Source: Micromonospora sp. Llam0 (GTDB lineage: Bacteria; Actinomycetota; Actinomycetes; Mycobacteriales; Micromonosporaceae). From it: 64,000 nt of DNA. The stretch spans positions 2,852,001 through 2,916,000 of the forward strand of contig NZ_RJJY01000001.1 in assembly GCF_003751085.1 (NCBI RefSeq), read 5' to 3'. The notes below the pieces were generated by a model that saw only the letters and a program-made list of their open reading frames with translations, was not told the origin of the DNA and did not search any database. Shown here in pieces: positions 1 through 8,583 of this stretch. Every line of letters starts with the position of its first letter. The stretch's first letter is position 1. A program made the translations under genes and the position numbers.

Positions 1-33
1 GTCGAGCGTGACCTCGGCGATCGCGTCCGACAC
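1..33 (-). CDS. Start of a CDS running off the window edge
   Basis: A GTG at 31-33 (minus strand) opens a frame reading MSDAIAEVTLD before the window ends. It starts 2 nt after the TAG of the upstream ABC ATPase gene, and a purine-rich GGAAGG sits just before it. It is therefore probably the next gene of the same transporter operon. Too little is visible to name a function. Confidence 0.4.
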   Translation of the reverse strand, partial: MSDAIAEVTLD

Positions 34-35
34 GG

Positions 36-1112
36 CTACCTTCCCGCCTCGGACAGCGACAGCCCGGTAGCCGCGTCGAACAGGTGCGCACGGTCCAGGT
101 CGACCGTGACGACCAGGCGCTCGCCCGGCGTACCGGTGACGGTGGGTCGCGCCTTGATCTTGAGGATCTTCGTCCCCACTCGGACGTCGACCACGGTGCG
201 GTCACCGAGCGGTTCGAGTCCGTAGAGCTCCCCCGGCAACGACGCGTCCCCACGCTGCTCGACGGACAGATCCTCGGCGCGCAGGCCCAGTAGCAGCGCA
301 CGACCGTCCTCAGCGGTGGTCCAGCGGGGCCTCGGCAGCGTCCAGCCTTCCGCACCAACCAGACGATCTCCCTCGGCGCGGCAGGCGAGCAGGCTGATCG
401 GCGGGCTCCCGACAAATCCCGCGACCCACTGGTTGGCTGGCCGCTCGTACACCTCGGTCGGCGTTCCGACCTGTTGCACCTTCCCCTCCTTGAGGACCGC
501 GACATGGTCGGCCATGGACAAGGCCTCGACCTGGTCGTTGGTCACGTAGACGAAGGTTGCGCCGAGGCTGCGGTGGATGCGGGTGAGCTCGGTGCGCATC
601 TCGACGCGGAGCTTGAGGTCGAGGTTCGTCAGTGGCTCGTCCATGAGAAACGCGCGCGGGCGACGGACCAGCGCCCGGGCCAGGGCGACACGCTGCATCT
701 CACCGCCCGACAACTGCGCGGGCCGACGCTGCAGCAGACGTTCGATGTGCAGCAGGCTCGACATCTGCTCGACGGCAGCGGCGATCTCGGTCGGAGAACA
801 GCGGCGTGCCCGCAGCGGCGAAGCGATGTTCTCGTACGCCGTGTGTCGCGGGTAGAGGGCGTAGCTCTGGAACACCATGGCCAGGTCGCGTGCGGCCGGG
901 GTGTCACCGGTCGCGTCCCTCCCGTCCAGATGCACCGACCCGGCGTCGAGCTTCTCAAGGCCGGCGATCGCTCGCAGGGTCGTCGTCTTGCCTGCCCCGG
1001 ATGGTCCGAGCACGACGAAGAACGAGCCCTCCGGCACATCCAGCGTCACCCCGTCCAGGGCTCGGACTTTGCCGAAGGACTTGCACAGCCCGTTCACTGC
1101 CACGGTTCCCAT
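36..1112 (-). CDS. CUT1-type ABC transporter ATPase with substituted H-loop
   Basis: A MalK/UgpC-type ATP-binding subunit of 358 residues that would energise import of a solute through the neighbouring permeases at the inner face of the membrane. Visible motifs are Walker A GPSGAGKT (residues 36-43), signature LSGGE (134-138), Walker B with D158/E159 and a C-terminal TOBE-like regulatory region (about 240-358). The residue that should be the H-loop histidine is Asn192 (VTNDQVEA, codon AAC on the minus strand at 537-539); the adjacent paralogue has VTHDQVEA. Its ATG overlaps the stop of that paralogue by 1 nt (TGATG), so the two are translationally coupled. Having two different MalK-type genes in one CUT1 operon is itself uncommon. 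The pair probably forms a heterodimer with one weakened ATP site; this is inferred from sequence only. Confidence 0.9.
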   Translation of the reverse strand: MGTVAVNGLCKSFGKVRALDGVTLDVPEGSFFVVLGPSGAGKTTTLRAIAGLEKLDAGSVHLDGRDATGDTPAARDLAMVFQSYALYPRHTAYENIASPLRARRCSPTEIAAAVEQMSSLLHIERLLQRRPAQLSGGEMQRVALARALVRRPRAFLMDEPLTNLDLKLRVEMRTELTRIHRSLGATFVYVTNDQVEALSMADHVAVLKEGKVQQVGTPTEVYERPANQWVAGFVGSPPISLLACRAEGDRLVGAEGWTLPRPRWTTAEDGRALLLGLRAEDLSVEQRGDASLPGELYGLEPLGDRTVVDVRVGTKILKIKARPTVTGTPGERLVVTVDLDRAHLFDAATGLSLSEAGR

Positions 1113-2179
1113 CAGGCCACCAGCTCTTCCGTGCTCACGTCGTAGACCGCCGGGGTCCCGCCGATATGCCGCAGCCCGACCGATGCGTCAGCGGCGAAAC
1201 GGACAGTCGGTGGCATCCGAACCCGGACGTCACGCTGGCCGCTGTGGTCGACCACGTAGATGATCTCGTCGCCCAGCCACTCCGCCGAGACCACCCGGGC
1301 CGGGACCGAACGGTCCGCACCTGGTTCGGTGACTTCCAGCGCCTCCGGCCGGACGCCGGCGACCAGGCGACGGTCGCGCGGCGGGCCCGGCGGTGGCGGG
1401 AGAACCAGTCCGCCCTGACTGCACAGCTTCCCGTCGACCAGTTCCACCTCGATCAGGTTCATCGGCGGGGAGCCGATGAACGCGGCGCAGAAGAGACTCG
1501 CCGGACGGTCGTAGACTTCCAGCGGCGTGCCGATCTGCTCGACGCGGCCCTTGTTGAGGATGGCGATTCGGTGACCGAGCGACATCGCCTCGACCTGGTC
1601 GTGGGTGACGTAGACCATCGTCGCCCCCAACTCCCCCTGCAGGTGCTTGATCTCCGTACGCATGTCCGCCCTCAGCTCCGCGTCCAGGTTGGTGAGAGGT
1701 TCGTCCATGAGGAACGCACGTGGTCGTCGGACCAGGGCGCGAGCGAGCGCGACGCGCTGCTGCTCCCCGCCGGACAGTTGGCGCGGTCGCCGGTCCAGGA
1801 GTGGACCAAGCCGCATCAGCCGGGCGGCCTCGTCGACCCGCTCGCGCACCTGCGGCTTGGGCAGTCCCTCGGCCCGCAGTGGGAACGCCAGGTTGTCGCG
1901 GGTTCTCAGATGCGGGTAGAGAGCGTAGAACTGGAACACCATGGCGATGTCGCGCTCGGCGGGCGGCAGGTCGTTGACCAGCGTGTCGCCGATAAGGATG
2001 TCGCCCGTCGTCTGCCTCTCCAGGCCGGCTATGGCCCGCAACGTGGTCGTCTTGCCGCAGCCCGAAGGGCCGAGCATCACGAACAGCTCGCCGTCGCCGA
2101 TGGACAGATCCACGTGATCAACCGCGACCGTCCCGTCCGGGTAGCGCTTGTGCAGTGCGGTCACCTCGATACCCGCCAT
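1112..2179 (-). CDS. CUT1-type ABC transporter ATPase (canonical)
   Basis: The second MalK/UgpC-type ATPase of the operon, 355 residues. Walker A GPSGCGKT lies near residue 37, the signature LSGGEQQRVALARAL near 136, Walker B RAFLMDEP near 155, and the canonical H-loop VTHDQVEAM is intact; a TOBE-like tail follows. I chose the ATG at 2177-2179 (MAGIEVTALHKRYPDG) because it overlaps the permease stop as TGATG and begins exactly where the ABC fold begins, although the frame is open further upstream. It couples to both permeases and probably pairs with the H-loop-substituted ATPase downstream. Confidence 0.92.
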   Translation of the reverse strand: MAGIEVTALHKRYPDGTVAVDHVDLSIGDGELFVMLGPSGCGKTTTLRAIAGLERQTTGDILIGDTLVNDLPPAERDIAMVFQFYALYPHLRTRDNLAFPLRAEGLPKPQVRERVDEAARLMRLGPLLDRRPRQLSGGEQQRVALARALVRRPRAFLMDEPLTNLDAELRADMRTEIKHLQGELGATMVYVTHDQVEAMSLGHRIAILNKGRVEQIGTPLEVYDRPASLFCAAFIGSPPMNLIEVELVDGKLCSQGGLVLPPPPGPPRDRRLVAGVRPEALEVTEPGADRSVPARVVSAEWLGDEIIYVVDHSGQRDVRVRMPPTVRFAADASVGLRHIGGTPAVYDVSTEELVA

Positions 2180-3090
2180 CAGCGTCGCACCGCCCCGAGC
2201 GTCACACCGGCGACGAGGTGCTTGCGCACCAGGTAGGCGAAGACGAGCACCGGCAGGGCGAACACCACGGAGGCAGCGGCCACCAGACCCCAGTCCACGG
2301 TGGTGCCACCGATGAGGCCCGCGATGGCGGGTGGGGCCGTACGCACGTCGTCGCTGGAGGTGAGGAAGATGGCGAACACGAACTCGTTCCAGGAGAAGAT
2401 GAGCGCGAAGACCGCCGTCGCGGCGATGCCGGGCACGAGCAGGGGAAGGGTGAATCGCCGGAACGCCTGCAACCTGGTGTAGCCGTCGAGCATGGCGGCA
2501 TCCTCGTACTCCGCGGGTACCTCGTCGACGAACCCCTTCATCATCCAGATGGTGAACGGGAGGTTGAACGCGGCGTAGATGAGGATCAGTCCGAGCTTGG
2601 TGTCGATGAGTCCGACCTGGCGGTACATGAGGAAGATCGGGACAACGACCACCACGGGCGGCATGAAGCGGGTGGACAGGATGAAGAAGAGTTGGTCCTT
2701 CTTGGCCTTCACGGCGAAGCGGGAGTAGGCCCACGCTGCCGGAACCCCCAGCACGGTGGCCAGCACCGTGGAGACCCCGGCGACCACGATGGAGTTGAGG
2801 AACGCGACGGACAAGGCTGAGCGACCGCCGGCGGAGCCGACGAACACGTCCTTGAAGTGGTCCATAGTGACTGTGAAGCCAAGAAACTTGGCTGGGATGG
2901 CGTAGACGTCCCGATTTTCCTTGATGGACGTCTCGATCATCCACAGCACCGGAAAGAGCATCACGACGGCCAGCGCGGTCAGCAGCACGACCTCCAGCAC
3001 GGAGCGGCCTCGGCCGCCGAGGCGGCGCGCTGGGGGCGGGTTGTCCCGGGCAGAGCCTGAGGACACGGCCTCGTCGACGGAGACGGCCAT
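2179..3090 (-). CDS. ABC transporter permease, MalG/UgpE type
   Basis: An inner-membrane permease subunit of 303 residues. After a basic N-terminus come about six hydrophobic segments (the first is VVLLTALAVVMLFPVLWMI). The cytoplasmic EAA loop that docks on the ATPase is seen as EYEDAAMLDGYTRLQAFRRFTLPLL. This matches the MalG side of CUT1 carbohydrate importers. The ATG at 3088-3090 overlaps the stop of the MalF-type permease as TGATG. The frame is open upstream, but those residues are the shadow of the neighbouring permease. The substrate is not decided by the sequence; a sugar, polyol or related small organic compound is most likely. Confidence 0.9.
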   Translation of the reverse strand: MAVSVDEAVSSGSARDNPPPARRLGGRGRSVLEVVLLTALAVVMLFPVLWMIETSIKENRDVYAIPAKFLGFTVTMDHFKDVFVGSAGGRSALSVAFLNSIVVAGVSTVLATVLGVPAAWAYSRFAVKAKKDQLFFILSTRFMPPVVVVVPIFLMYRQVGLIDTKLGLILIYAAFNLPFTIWMMKGFVDEVPAEYEDAAMLDGYTRLQAFRRFTLPLLVPGIAATAVFALIFSWNEFVFAIFLTSSDDVRTAPPAIAGLIGGTTVDWGLVAAASVVFALPVLVFAYLVRKHLVAGVTLGAVRR

Positions 3091-4040
3091 CAGTCCTCCT
3101 TGAGCTTGTTCAGGTAGCGCAGGTAGAGCTGCGTGAGGATGATGACGACGAGGACCATGAGGATCCCGTATGCCGAGGCGGTCCCGGTGTTGAAGCCCAG
3201 GAACGCGACCTTGTAGACGTGGAACGACAACGTCTCGGTGGAGACGCCCGGACCTCCGCTCGTGAGGATGTAGACGAGGTCGAACAGCCGAAACGCCTCG
3301 ATGGCCCTGAACAACACCGCGATGAGGAGCAGCGGCCACACCAGCGGAAGAGTGATATGGCGGAACCGGAACCACTCGGACGCCCGGTCGATCGAGGCGG
3401 CCTCGTACAGGTACTTGGGGACTGCGGTAAGGCCCGCAAGCGCGATGAGCATGATGAACGGCGTCCACTGCCAGGTGTCGACCAGGATGAGGGAGAACAG
3501 TGCGGTTCGCTGCTGGGTCAGCCACTCCACCTGCCCCAGGCCGAGCGAGCCGAGCATGCTGTTGATCACGCCGAACTGCGTGTCGAGCATGAATCGCCAG
3601 AACAGCCCGACCACGACCGGCGACAGCATCATCGGAACCAGGAACAGAGTAGTCAGCAGTCCTCGCCCGTGCGTGCGCCGTGAGATCAGGTACGCGATGG
3701 CGAAACCGAGCACGGTCTGCAGGGTGACCGCACCGAACACGTAGATCAACGTCGTCAAGGCCCTCTGGTGGACCTGCGACGACGTCAGGACGGCGGTGTA
3801 GTTCCCGAACCAGATGAAATGGGCGGGCCCCCCGCGGGTGGCCGAGTAGTCGGTGAACGACAGGTACAACGCCCACAGCAACGGGAACACCGACATCGCG
3901 AGCAGCAGCAGCAGGGCTGGGGCGATGAAGGCCACGGCGAGCCCGCGGTCACTCAGCCGGCGGGACCACCCCGGTGCAGGTGGCGTCGCAGACGTCACCT
4001 GCACCGGGCGGTCGGTCGTCAGAGGGGCGGCGTCACTCAC
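3090..4040 (-). CDS. ABC transporter permease, MalF/UgpA type
   Basis: The first permease of the importer, 316 residues, with a 35-residue polar N-terminus and about six membrane segments (first AVAFIAPALLLLLAMSVFPLL). The EAA loop reads YEAASIDRASEWFRFRHITLPLV. It starts at GTG 4038-4040 and overlaps the binding-protein stop by 4 nt (GTGA), which supports both the start choice and an operon running binding protein, MalF, MalG, ATPase, ATPase. It would form the heterodimeric channel with the MalG-type subunit. Confidence 0.9.
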   Translation of the reverse strand: MSDAAPLTTDRPVQVTSATPPAPGWSRRLSDRGLAVAFIAPALLLLLAMSVFPLLWALYLSFTDYSATRGGPAHFIWFGNYTAVLTSSQVHQRALTTLIYVFGAVTLQTVLGFAIAYLISRRTHGRGLLTTLFLVPMMLSPVVVGLFWRFMLDTQFGVINSMLGSLGLGQVEWLTQQRTALFSLILVDTWQWTPFIMLIALAGLTAVPKYLYEAASIDRASEWFRFRHITLPLVWPLLLIAVLFRAIEAFRLFDLVYILTSGGPGVSTETLSFHVYKVAFLGFNTGTASAYGILMVLVVIILTQLYLRYLNKLKED

Positions 4041-5467
4041 AGTCCGCCGCCACCCTTACGGCCGCTGGAGTCGAGCACGCTCTGCTGCTCCCTGGCGATG
4101 TCGTCGAGCGCCTCCTTCGGCGTCTTCACTCCGTTGAGCGCCGCGTTCACGTTGGTGTTCTCGATGTCGACGAGACGCGCGTACTCAGGCACGTTCCACA
4201 TGTCCCGCATCCGTGGAACCGAGTCGGTGTACACCTGGTTGAACGGCTGGGCGTCGAGGAACTCGGGCGACTGCAGCGCGTCCGTGCGCGATGGCACACC
4301 ACCGGCCGAGGCCCACTTCTTCTGGATCTCAGCCTGCTCGAACCACTTCATGAAGTTCAGGGCCTCCGCCTGGTGCGCCTCGGAGGCGTAGGCCGACACG
4401 TGCATCCCCATGCCGCCGAGGGGCACCAGATCCGTCTTCTGGGTCGGCAGGGTGGCAAACCCCAGCTTGTCGAGAATCTCCTCGCGCGTGGTGCCGAGCG
4501 TCGACTGCTCCGGGTCGAGCAGGCCACCGCTCGCGGCGATCCAGTTGAACGCGATGCATGCCTTGCCCTGGGCGACCGCCGCGTTCACCTCGTCGATGAA
4601 CCAGTTGCCGGAGCCCTTGGCGGTCAGCGGCTTCATCTTGTTGACCAGGACGTCCATCGCCTCGTGCCCCGCCTCGTCGTTGAGGACGCCGTCGATCTTG
4701 CGCTCCTTGGCGTTCCAGAGGTTGCCGCCGTAGACGCCGTTGACCGTGTTGTACGTGACGGCCGCGGCGTCGGAGCCGTTGGCCTGGTGGAAAGCCAGCC
4801 CGCTGACACCAGGGTTGTCCGCCTGGCACTTCTCGGCGACCGAGATCATCTGATCCCAGGTCTCCGGTGGCTCGTCGCCGATCAGATCCTTGCGGTAGAT
4901 CATCGTCCAGGTGTCGCCGAGCAGTGGCAGGCCGTACAGGCTGGCGTTCTCGTCGCGTTGGCCGGTCTCGGCCTGGGGAAACTGGCCGTAGGCCGCCAGG
5001 AGGTACGGGTCGTAGGCCTCGACGTCGATGTTCTCGTTGACGAAGTCGGTGATGTCGAGAATGTTGCCGTTCGTCACGGCCTCGCCGATGTGTTGCGAGT
5101 CCAGGATCGCGATGTCGAAGTCGGTCTTGCGCGCGGCGAACTGGGTGAACATCGCGTCGTGCCAGTTCGCGTTCGGCACGGTGTTGACCTTGATGGTCAC
5201 GTTCGGCCGCTCGGTTGTGTACTCCGCGTTCGCGAAGGCTTCCAGCGCGTGGGCGGGGGGCCAGTCGAACCAGATGAAGCTGAGGGTCAACGGGTCCTCG
5301 GTGAGCGTCGGGATGGTCGCCGGCGCCTTCGGGGCGCCCCCCTGCCCGCCGTCGTCCTGGCCGCCGCCGCAGGCCGCCACCATCGTGGCGACCAGCACGG
5401 CCGCCGCCGCCATCCGCGCCTTTCGCCCGGTGAAGGTTATTTGTCCGATACGCGTCTGATATCGCAT
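4037..5467 (-). CDS. Extracellular solute-binding lipoprotein of ABC importer
   Basis: A family 1-type solute-binding protein that captures ligand outside the cell and delivers it to the adjacent permeases. The ATG at 5465-5467 gives a 476-residue precursor with a basic start (MRYQTRIGQ), a hydrophobic stretch and the lipobox VATMVAACGGG, so it is probably lipid-anchored at the Cys and followed by a Gly/Asp/Gln-rich linker. An in-frame ATG 57 nt upstream would place 19 polar residues before the signal peptide, so I prefer the internal start. The body has aromatic-rich motifs typical of carbohydrate-binding proteins (for example WNAKERKIDG and NWFIDEVNAAVAQGKACIAF). It is the first gene of the importer operon, divergent from the GntR regulator. 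Confidence 0.88.
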   Translation of the reverse strand: MRYQTRIGQITFTGRKARMAAAAVLVATMVAACGGGQDDGGQGGAPKAPATIPTLTEDPLTLSFIWFDWPPAHALEAFANAEYTTERPNVTIKVNTVPNANWHDAMFTQFAARKTDFDIAILDSQHIGEAVTNGNILDITDFVNENIDVEAYDPYLLAAYGQFPQAETGQRDENASLYGLPLLGDTWTMIYRKDLIGDEPPETWDQMISVAEKCQADNPGVSGLAFHQANGSDAAAVTYNTVNGVYGGNLWNAKERKIDGVLNDEAGHEAMDVLVNKMKPLTAKGSGNWFIDEVNAAVAQGKACIAFNWIAASGGLLDPEQSTLGTTREEILDKLGFATLPTQKTDLVPLGGMGMHVSAYASEAHQAEALNFMKWFEQAEIQKKWASAGGVPSRTDALQSPEFLDAQPFNQVYTDSVPRMRDMWNVPEYARLVDIENTNVNAALNGVKTPKEALDDIAREQQSVLDSSGRKGGGGL

Positions 5468-5859
5468 CTTAGTGCCTGCTTTCTGGGTAGGGACTTCTTT
5501 GAGCCCTGCCGCATGCTTCGCCAAGCAGTCGCTGCGTTGTACAGGCGTGTCACCGTGCTGTCGCGGGGGACGACCCGCAGACCGGCGTCACGAGTACGCC
5601 GCGACGTACCGGGGTCATGCAGCCGAGAAGTCCTTCGGTCCTGGTGCGGCCCGGTGGCGAACCGAGCAGGGCGCCGAGCATGCTCATGGAAGCTTCAGGT
5701 GATCGAAGTAGAGCGCTGGCAGGCGGTTCGGCGATGGTGCAGGATTGCCAGCCTCCGTCACCGTTCCTATACGATTCGGGTGGACGGCGTCAGCATGCAG
5801 CAGCGTTGCGACCGATGTCAACAGGTTCGCGGAGACGCGAGAAGGGACCTCACGTCACG
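5468..5859. promoter_or_regulatory. Divergent intergenic region with a half-operator
   Basis: A 392-nt gene-free stretch between the importer operon (minus) and the GntR gene (plus), so it should hold both promoters. The clearest element is ATACGATTCG at 5769-5778. It matches all but one position of ATACGATCCG, the complement of one half of the palindrome at 6632-6656. This suggests that the same regulator also acts here, possibly autoregulating. No convincing -35/-10 pair was seen. A clear RBS (GAAGGGA, 5841-5847) precedes the regulator ATG. Confidence 0.4.
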
Positions 5860-6603
5860 ATGGACGACGAAGCGATGATCGCGCGGGGCCGTGGGGCCAT
5901 GACGGGCGGAGCGCCGCCGGAACGATCTCGCGGCCGGCTTGCCGACGAGGTGTACGACACGCTGCTCGGACAGCTGATGTCGCTACGGATCGAGCCTGGC
6001 TCCCGCGTCACGATCGACGTACTGGCGCGAGAGCTGGGGGTCTCGCAGACGCCGATTCGAGACGCCCTGAACCGCATGGAGGCCGAGGGTCTGGTCGTGC
6101 GTGTGCCCCACGCCGGCTACCGCATTCCACCTCAAATCACCCGGCACCGATTCGAGGACATGCTCGAGATCCGCCTGCTCCTCGAGCCGGCAGCGGCGCG
6201 CAGATCCGCCGAGCGCGCATCCTCAGAGCAGGTGGTCGGTCTGCAACGGATGCTGGAGGAGATGGCAGAGCTGGAGGGGGGTAGCGGGCGCATGGCCTAC
6301 GGTGCCTTCGGGCTGCGCGACGCCGCTTTTCACGATCTCATCGCCCTGAGCGCGGGGAACCAGGTCATCCGCGAAGCGCTCGCTCGCCTGCACACGCACG
6401 TGCACCTGTTCCGGCTTCTCCATGACACCCAGGTCACTCACCTGGCCATGGCCGAGCACGAAGAAGTTCTGGCCGCGATCGCCGCGCGTGACCCCGACGC
6501 CGCCGCCTACGCCATGCGTCGCCACATCCTGCTGTCCGGCGAGCGGTTCCGACGACTGTTCGACGAGGCCAAGGACGCGGACGGGATGGCGGTGAAGGCT
6601 TGA
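5860..6603 (+). CDS. GntR-family transcriptional regulator, FCD subfamily
   Basis: A 247-residue DNA-binding regulator. The N-terminal winged helix (about residues 28-95) contains the GntR signature IDVLARELGVSQTPIRDALNRMEAEGLV. The C-terminal all-helical FCD domain (about 105-235) shows the usual metal/ligand-site pattern DAAFHDL, then AEHEEVLAAI, then MRRHI. I chose the ATG at 5860 because GAAGGGA lies 12 nt upstream; the frame is open further upstream but has no RBS there. Divergence from the importer operon and a related motif before the PfpI gene suggest it represses both and releases DNA on binding a small carboxylate or sugar acid. The effector is not visible from sequence. Confidence 0.9.
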   Translation: MDDEAMIARGRGAMTGGAPPERSRGRLADEVYDTLLGQLMSLRIEPGSRVTIDVLARELGVSQTPIRDALNRMEAEGLVVRVPHAGYRIPPQITRHRFEDMLEIRLLLEPAAARRSAERASSEQVVGLQRMLEEMAELEGGSGRMAYGAFGLRDAAFHDLIALSAGNQVIREALARLHTHVHLFRLLHDTQVTHLAMAEHEEVLAAIAARDPDAAAYAMRRHILLSGERFRRLFDEAKDADGMAVKA

Positions 6604-6631
6604 CGGGCGGGCCGGGCCGGGGAATGCTAGC

Positions 6632-6656
6632 TCAAATCGGATCGGATCGTATTTGA
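6632..6656. promoter_or_regulatory. 25-bp palindromic operator candidate
   Basis: A near-perfect palindrome with outer arms TCAAAT (6632-6637) and ATTTGA (6651-6656) and an inner pair GATC-n-GATC centred at 6644. It lies 37 nt upstream of the GTG of the PfpI-family gene and 29 nt after the GntR regulator stop. Size and symmetry fit a homodimeric GntR/FCD operator. A partial copy lies before the regulator itself (5769-5778). Confidence 0.6.
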
Positions 6657-6692
6657 TCTACCTCACCCGCCCCCAGATGCGAGGAGAAGCAG

Positions 6693-7262
6693 GTGCCCAG
6701 AGCACTGCTCCTGACCGGCGACGCCGCCGAGGAGCTCGACACCATGTATCCCTACTACCGCGTACAGGAGGGCGGCTGGGACGTTGACGTCTCGTCACGG
6801 ACGATGCGTGACGTACAGCTGGTCATCCACGAGTTCGACCCCAACTCCGACGCCTACGTGGAGAAGAATGGCCGGAAGCTGCCGGTCGACGTGCCCTGGG
6901 CGGAGGTCGACGTCGAGCGCTACGACGCCCTCATCATCCCCGGGGGACGTGCCCCCGAGTGGATCCGGGTCGACGCCGACGTCAGGCGCATCACCGAGCA
7001 CTTCTTCGCGCGTGACCTCCCGATCGCGCTGGTGTGCCACGGCGCGCAGGTGCCAGCGGTGTACGGGCTGCTCAAGGGTCGAAGGACGGCGTGCTTCCCG
7101 CCCATCACCGGGGACATGGAGAACGCGGGCGCGACGGTCGTCGACGCTCCCGACGTCGTGGACGGCAACCTCGTCTCCTGCCGCGGATGGCCCGACATGC
7201 CGCAGTTCGGCAGGGCGATGATGGAGCTCTTCTCGAAGTCCGTCAAGCCCGCGTCGGCATGA
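6693..7262 (+). CDS. DJ-1/PfpI-family protein
   Basis: A 189-residue class I glutamine amidotransferase-like protein. The nucleophile-elbow cysteine is Cys115 in ALVCHGAQVP, followed by the histidine expected of PfpI/YhbO-type proteins, and DALIIPGGRAPEWIR is the conserved glycine-rich strand upstream. Members act as glyoxalase/deglycase-like hydrolases, chaperones or peptidases, so the exact reaction is open. GTG at 6693 is supported by GAGGAGAAG immediately upstream. It sits behind the operator at 6632-6656 and 19 nt before the alpha/beta hydrolase, so the two are probably co-transcribed and may process the imported solute. Confidence 0.85.
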   Translation: MPRALLLTGDAAEELDTMYPYYRVQEGGWDVDVSSRTMRDVQLVIHEFDPNSDAYVEKNGRKLPVDVPWAEVDVERYDALIIPGGRAPEWIRVDADVRRITEHFFARDLPIALVCHGAQVPAVYGLLKGRRTACFPPITGDMENAGATVVDAPDVVDGNLVSCRGWPDMPQFGRAMMELFSKSVKPASA

Positions 7263-7281
7263 GCACGCCTGGCCCGCACCG

Positions 7282-8103
7282 GTGACGGCACTTCGGACCG
7301 TCACCGTCGACGGCTCCCCCGTCCACGTCCTGGAGAGCGGCTCCGGGCCCGCAGTGCTGATGCTGCACGGCTCCGGACCCGGCACGACCGGGTCCGGAGC
7401 CTGGGCAACAACGTCGCAGGCGCTGGGCACATCCTGGCACCTGGTGGCTCCTGACCAGGCGGGGTTCGGCCGTACACCCATCCCGGCGGGCTCCCGAGGT
7501 GGGCTCCGGCTGTGGACGGAGCAGGCCGCCGGCCTGATGGATACTCTCGGTATCGAGTCATACTCCGTGGTGGGTCACTCCATGGGCGGTGCCGTGGCGC
7601 TGGCATTGGCGGCCACGCGCCCCCAGCGGGTCACCCATGTCGTGGCAGTTTCGACGATGGGCGCCCCTGGGGCGCCGCTGTCCGCCGAGCTCGACGCTAT
7701 CTGGGCCGCCCCCGCCGGCCCGCTCGGGGCACGAGACATGCTGAGTCGCCTCGTCCTCGACCAAGCGCTCGTGACCGAGTCGGCCGTCGCTGCCCGTGCG
7801 GCTGCGATGCGAGCGGGTGCGGCCGCATTCGCGTCGTTGTTCCCCCCACCTAGGGCGCGGTGGGCCGACGAGCTCACCCTCTCGGCGCAGACGCTGGCCG
7901 AGGTCCACGCGCCCGTGCTGCTCGTCCACGGCGCCGAGGACCGGGTCACCCCGCTCGCGACGGCAGCCCTGCCCCTGCTCGAACACCTGGCCGATGTCCG
8001 TCTGCACGTGCTCGGCCGATGCGGGCACGTGCCGGCGATCGAGCACCCGCTCGAGTTCAGGCAACTGCTGTCGTGCTTCCTCCGGCGCGACCGCTATCAC
8101 TAA
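7282..8103 (+). CDS. Alpha/beta-hydrolase
   Basis: A 273-residue alpha/beta-hydrolase-fold enzyme. The oxyanion region is LMLHGSGPGTTG (about residues 30-41), the nucleophile elbow is VVGHSMGG with Ser100, the acid is in VHGAEDRVTP and the histidine is in GRCGHVPAIEHP near the end. The HGSGPG motif and size resemble carbon-carbon-bond hydrolases of meta-cleavage pathways and haloperoxidase-like esterases, so the substrate cannot be fixed. It begins at GTG 7282, 19 nt after the PfpI-type gene, and probably belongs to the same GntR-controlled unit. Confidence 0.85.
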   Translation: MTALRTVTVDGSPVHVLESGSGPAVLMLHGSGPGTTGSGAWATTSQALGTSWHLVAPDQAGFGRTPIPAGSRGGLRLWTEQAAGLMDTLGIESYSVVGHSMGGAVALALAATRPQRVTHVVAVSTMGAPGAPLSAELDAIWAAPAGPLGARDMLSRLVLDQALVTESAVAARAAAMRAGAAAFASLFPPPRARWADELTLSAQTLAEVHAPVLLVHGAEDRVTPLATAALPLLEHLADVRLHVLGRCGHVPAIEHPLEFRQLLSCFLRRDRYH

Positions 8104-8225
8104 CTTGCTGCGGCAGGACCGCAGCCCGCGTCGAGTGCCGAAGAAGAGTTTCGGTGACGCACCTGGCCGGATGAGCAGCCCGGGTACGTCCTGTGACAGC
8201 CGCGAGGTGGTCCACCGTCCGATAC

Positions 8226-8583
8226 CTACGCAGCCGGTTCCAGTTTCGCCGAACGGGCACCGGCATATCGGTCGACGGCCCACAGCAGAGGGCCACTGAG
8301 CCCGGTGGTGATCAACGCCATGATGATCAGCGCCAGGAACAGACCGGGAGCAAGGATGCCCGCGCTGTAGCCGGCCTGGAGAACGGCGATCTCCGTGAGG
8401 CCACGCGTGTTCATCAGTGCCGCCAGCTTGAGACTCGCGAGTCGCGACTGCGCACCCAGGCGGGCACCCGCATAACTGCCCGCCAGCTTCGAGACGATCG
8501 CAAGGACGGTGGCGATGACGATCGCCTCCCAGGAGACGACGTTCGGCACGCCGGCCGCCAGCGCCGCTCCGGTGAGGGTGAAC
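8226..8583 (-). pseudogene. C-terminal fragment of a cation/proton antiporter (CPA2)
   Basis: The last third of a membrane cation/H+ exchanger, continuing the middle piece at 9967-10455 across the TnpB element. It reads VKFTLTGAALAAGVPN, then membrane helices (EAIVIATVLAIVSKLAGSYAGARLG, LNTRG-like region AALMNTRGLTEIAVL, LFLALIIMALITTGLSGPLL), ending LEPAA. The conserved MNTRG motif is typical of CPA2 antiporters. The piece has no start of its own and is a remnant. Confidence 0.8.

Noticed and set aside
3974..5878. A 634-codon plus-strand frame opposite the solute-binding protein
   Set aside because: It has no domain similarity, while the minus strand has a complete lipoprotein with lipobox. 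It is a shadow frame.
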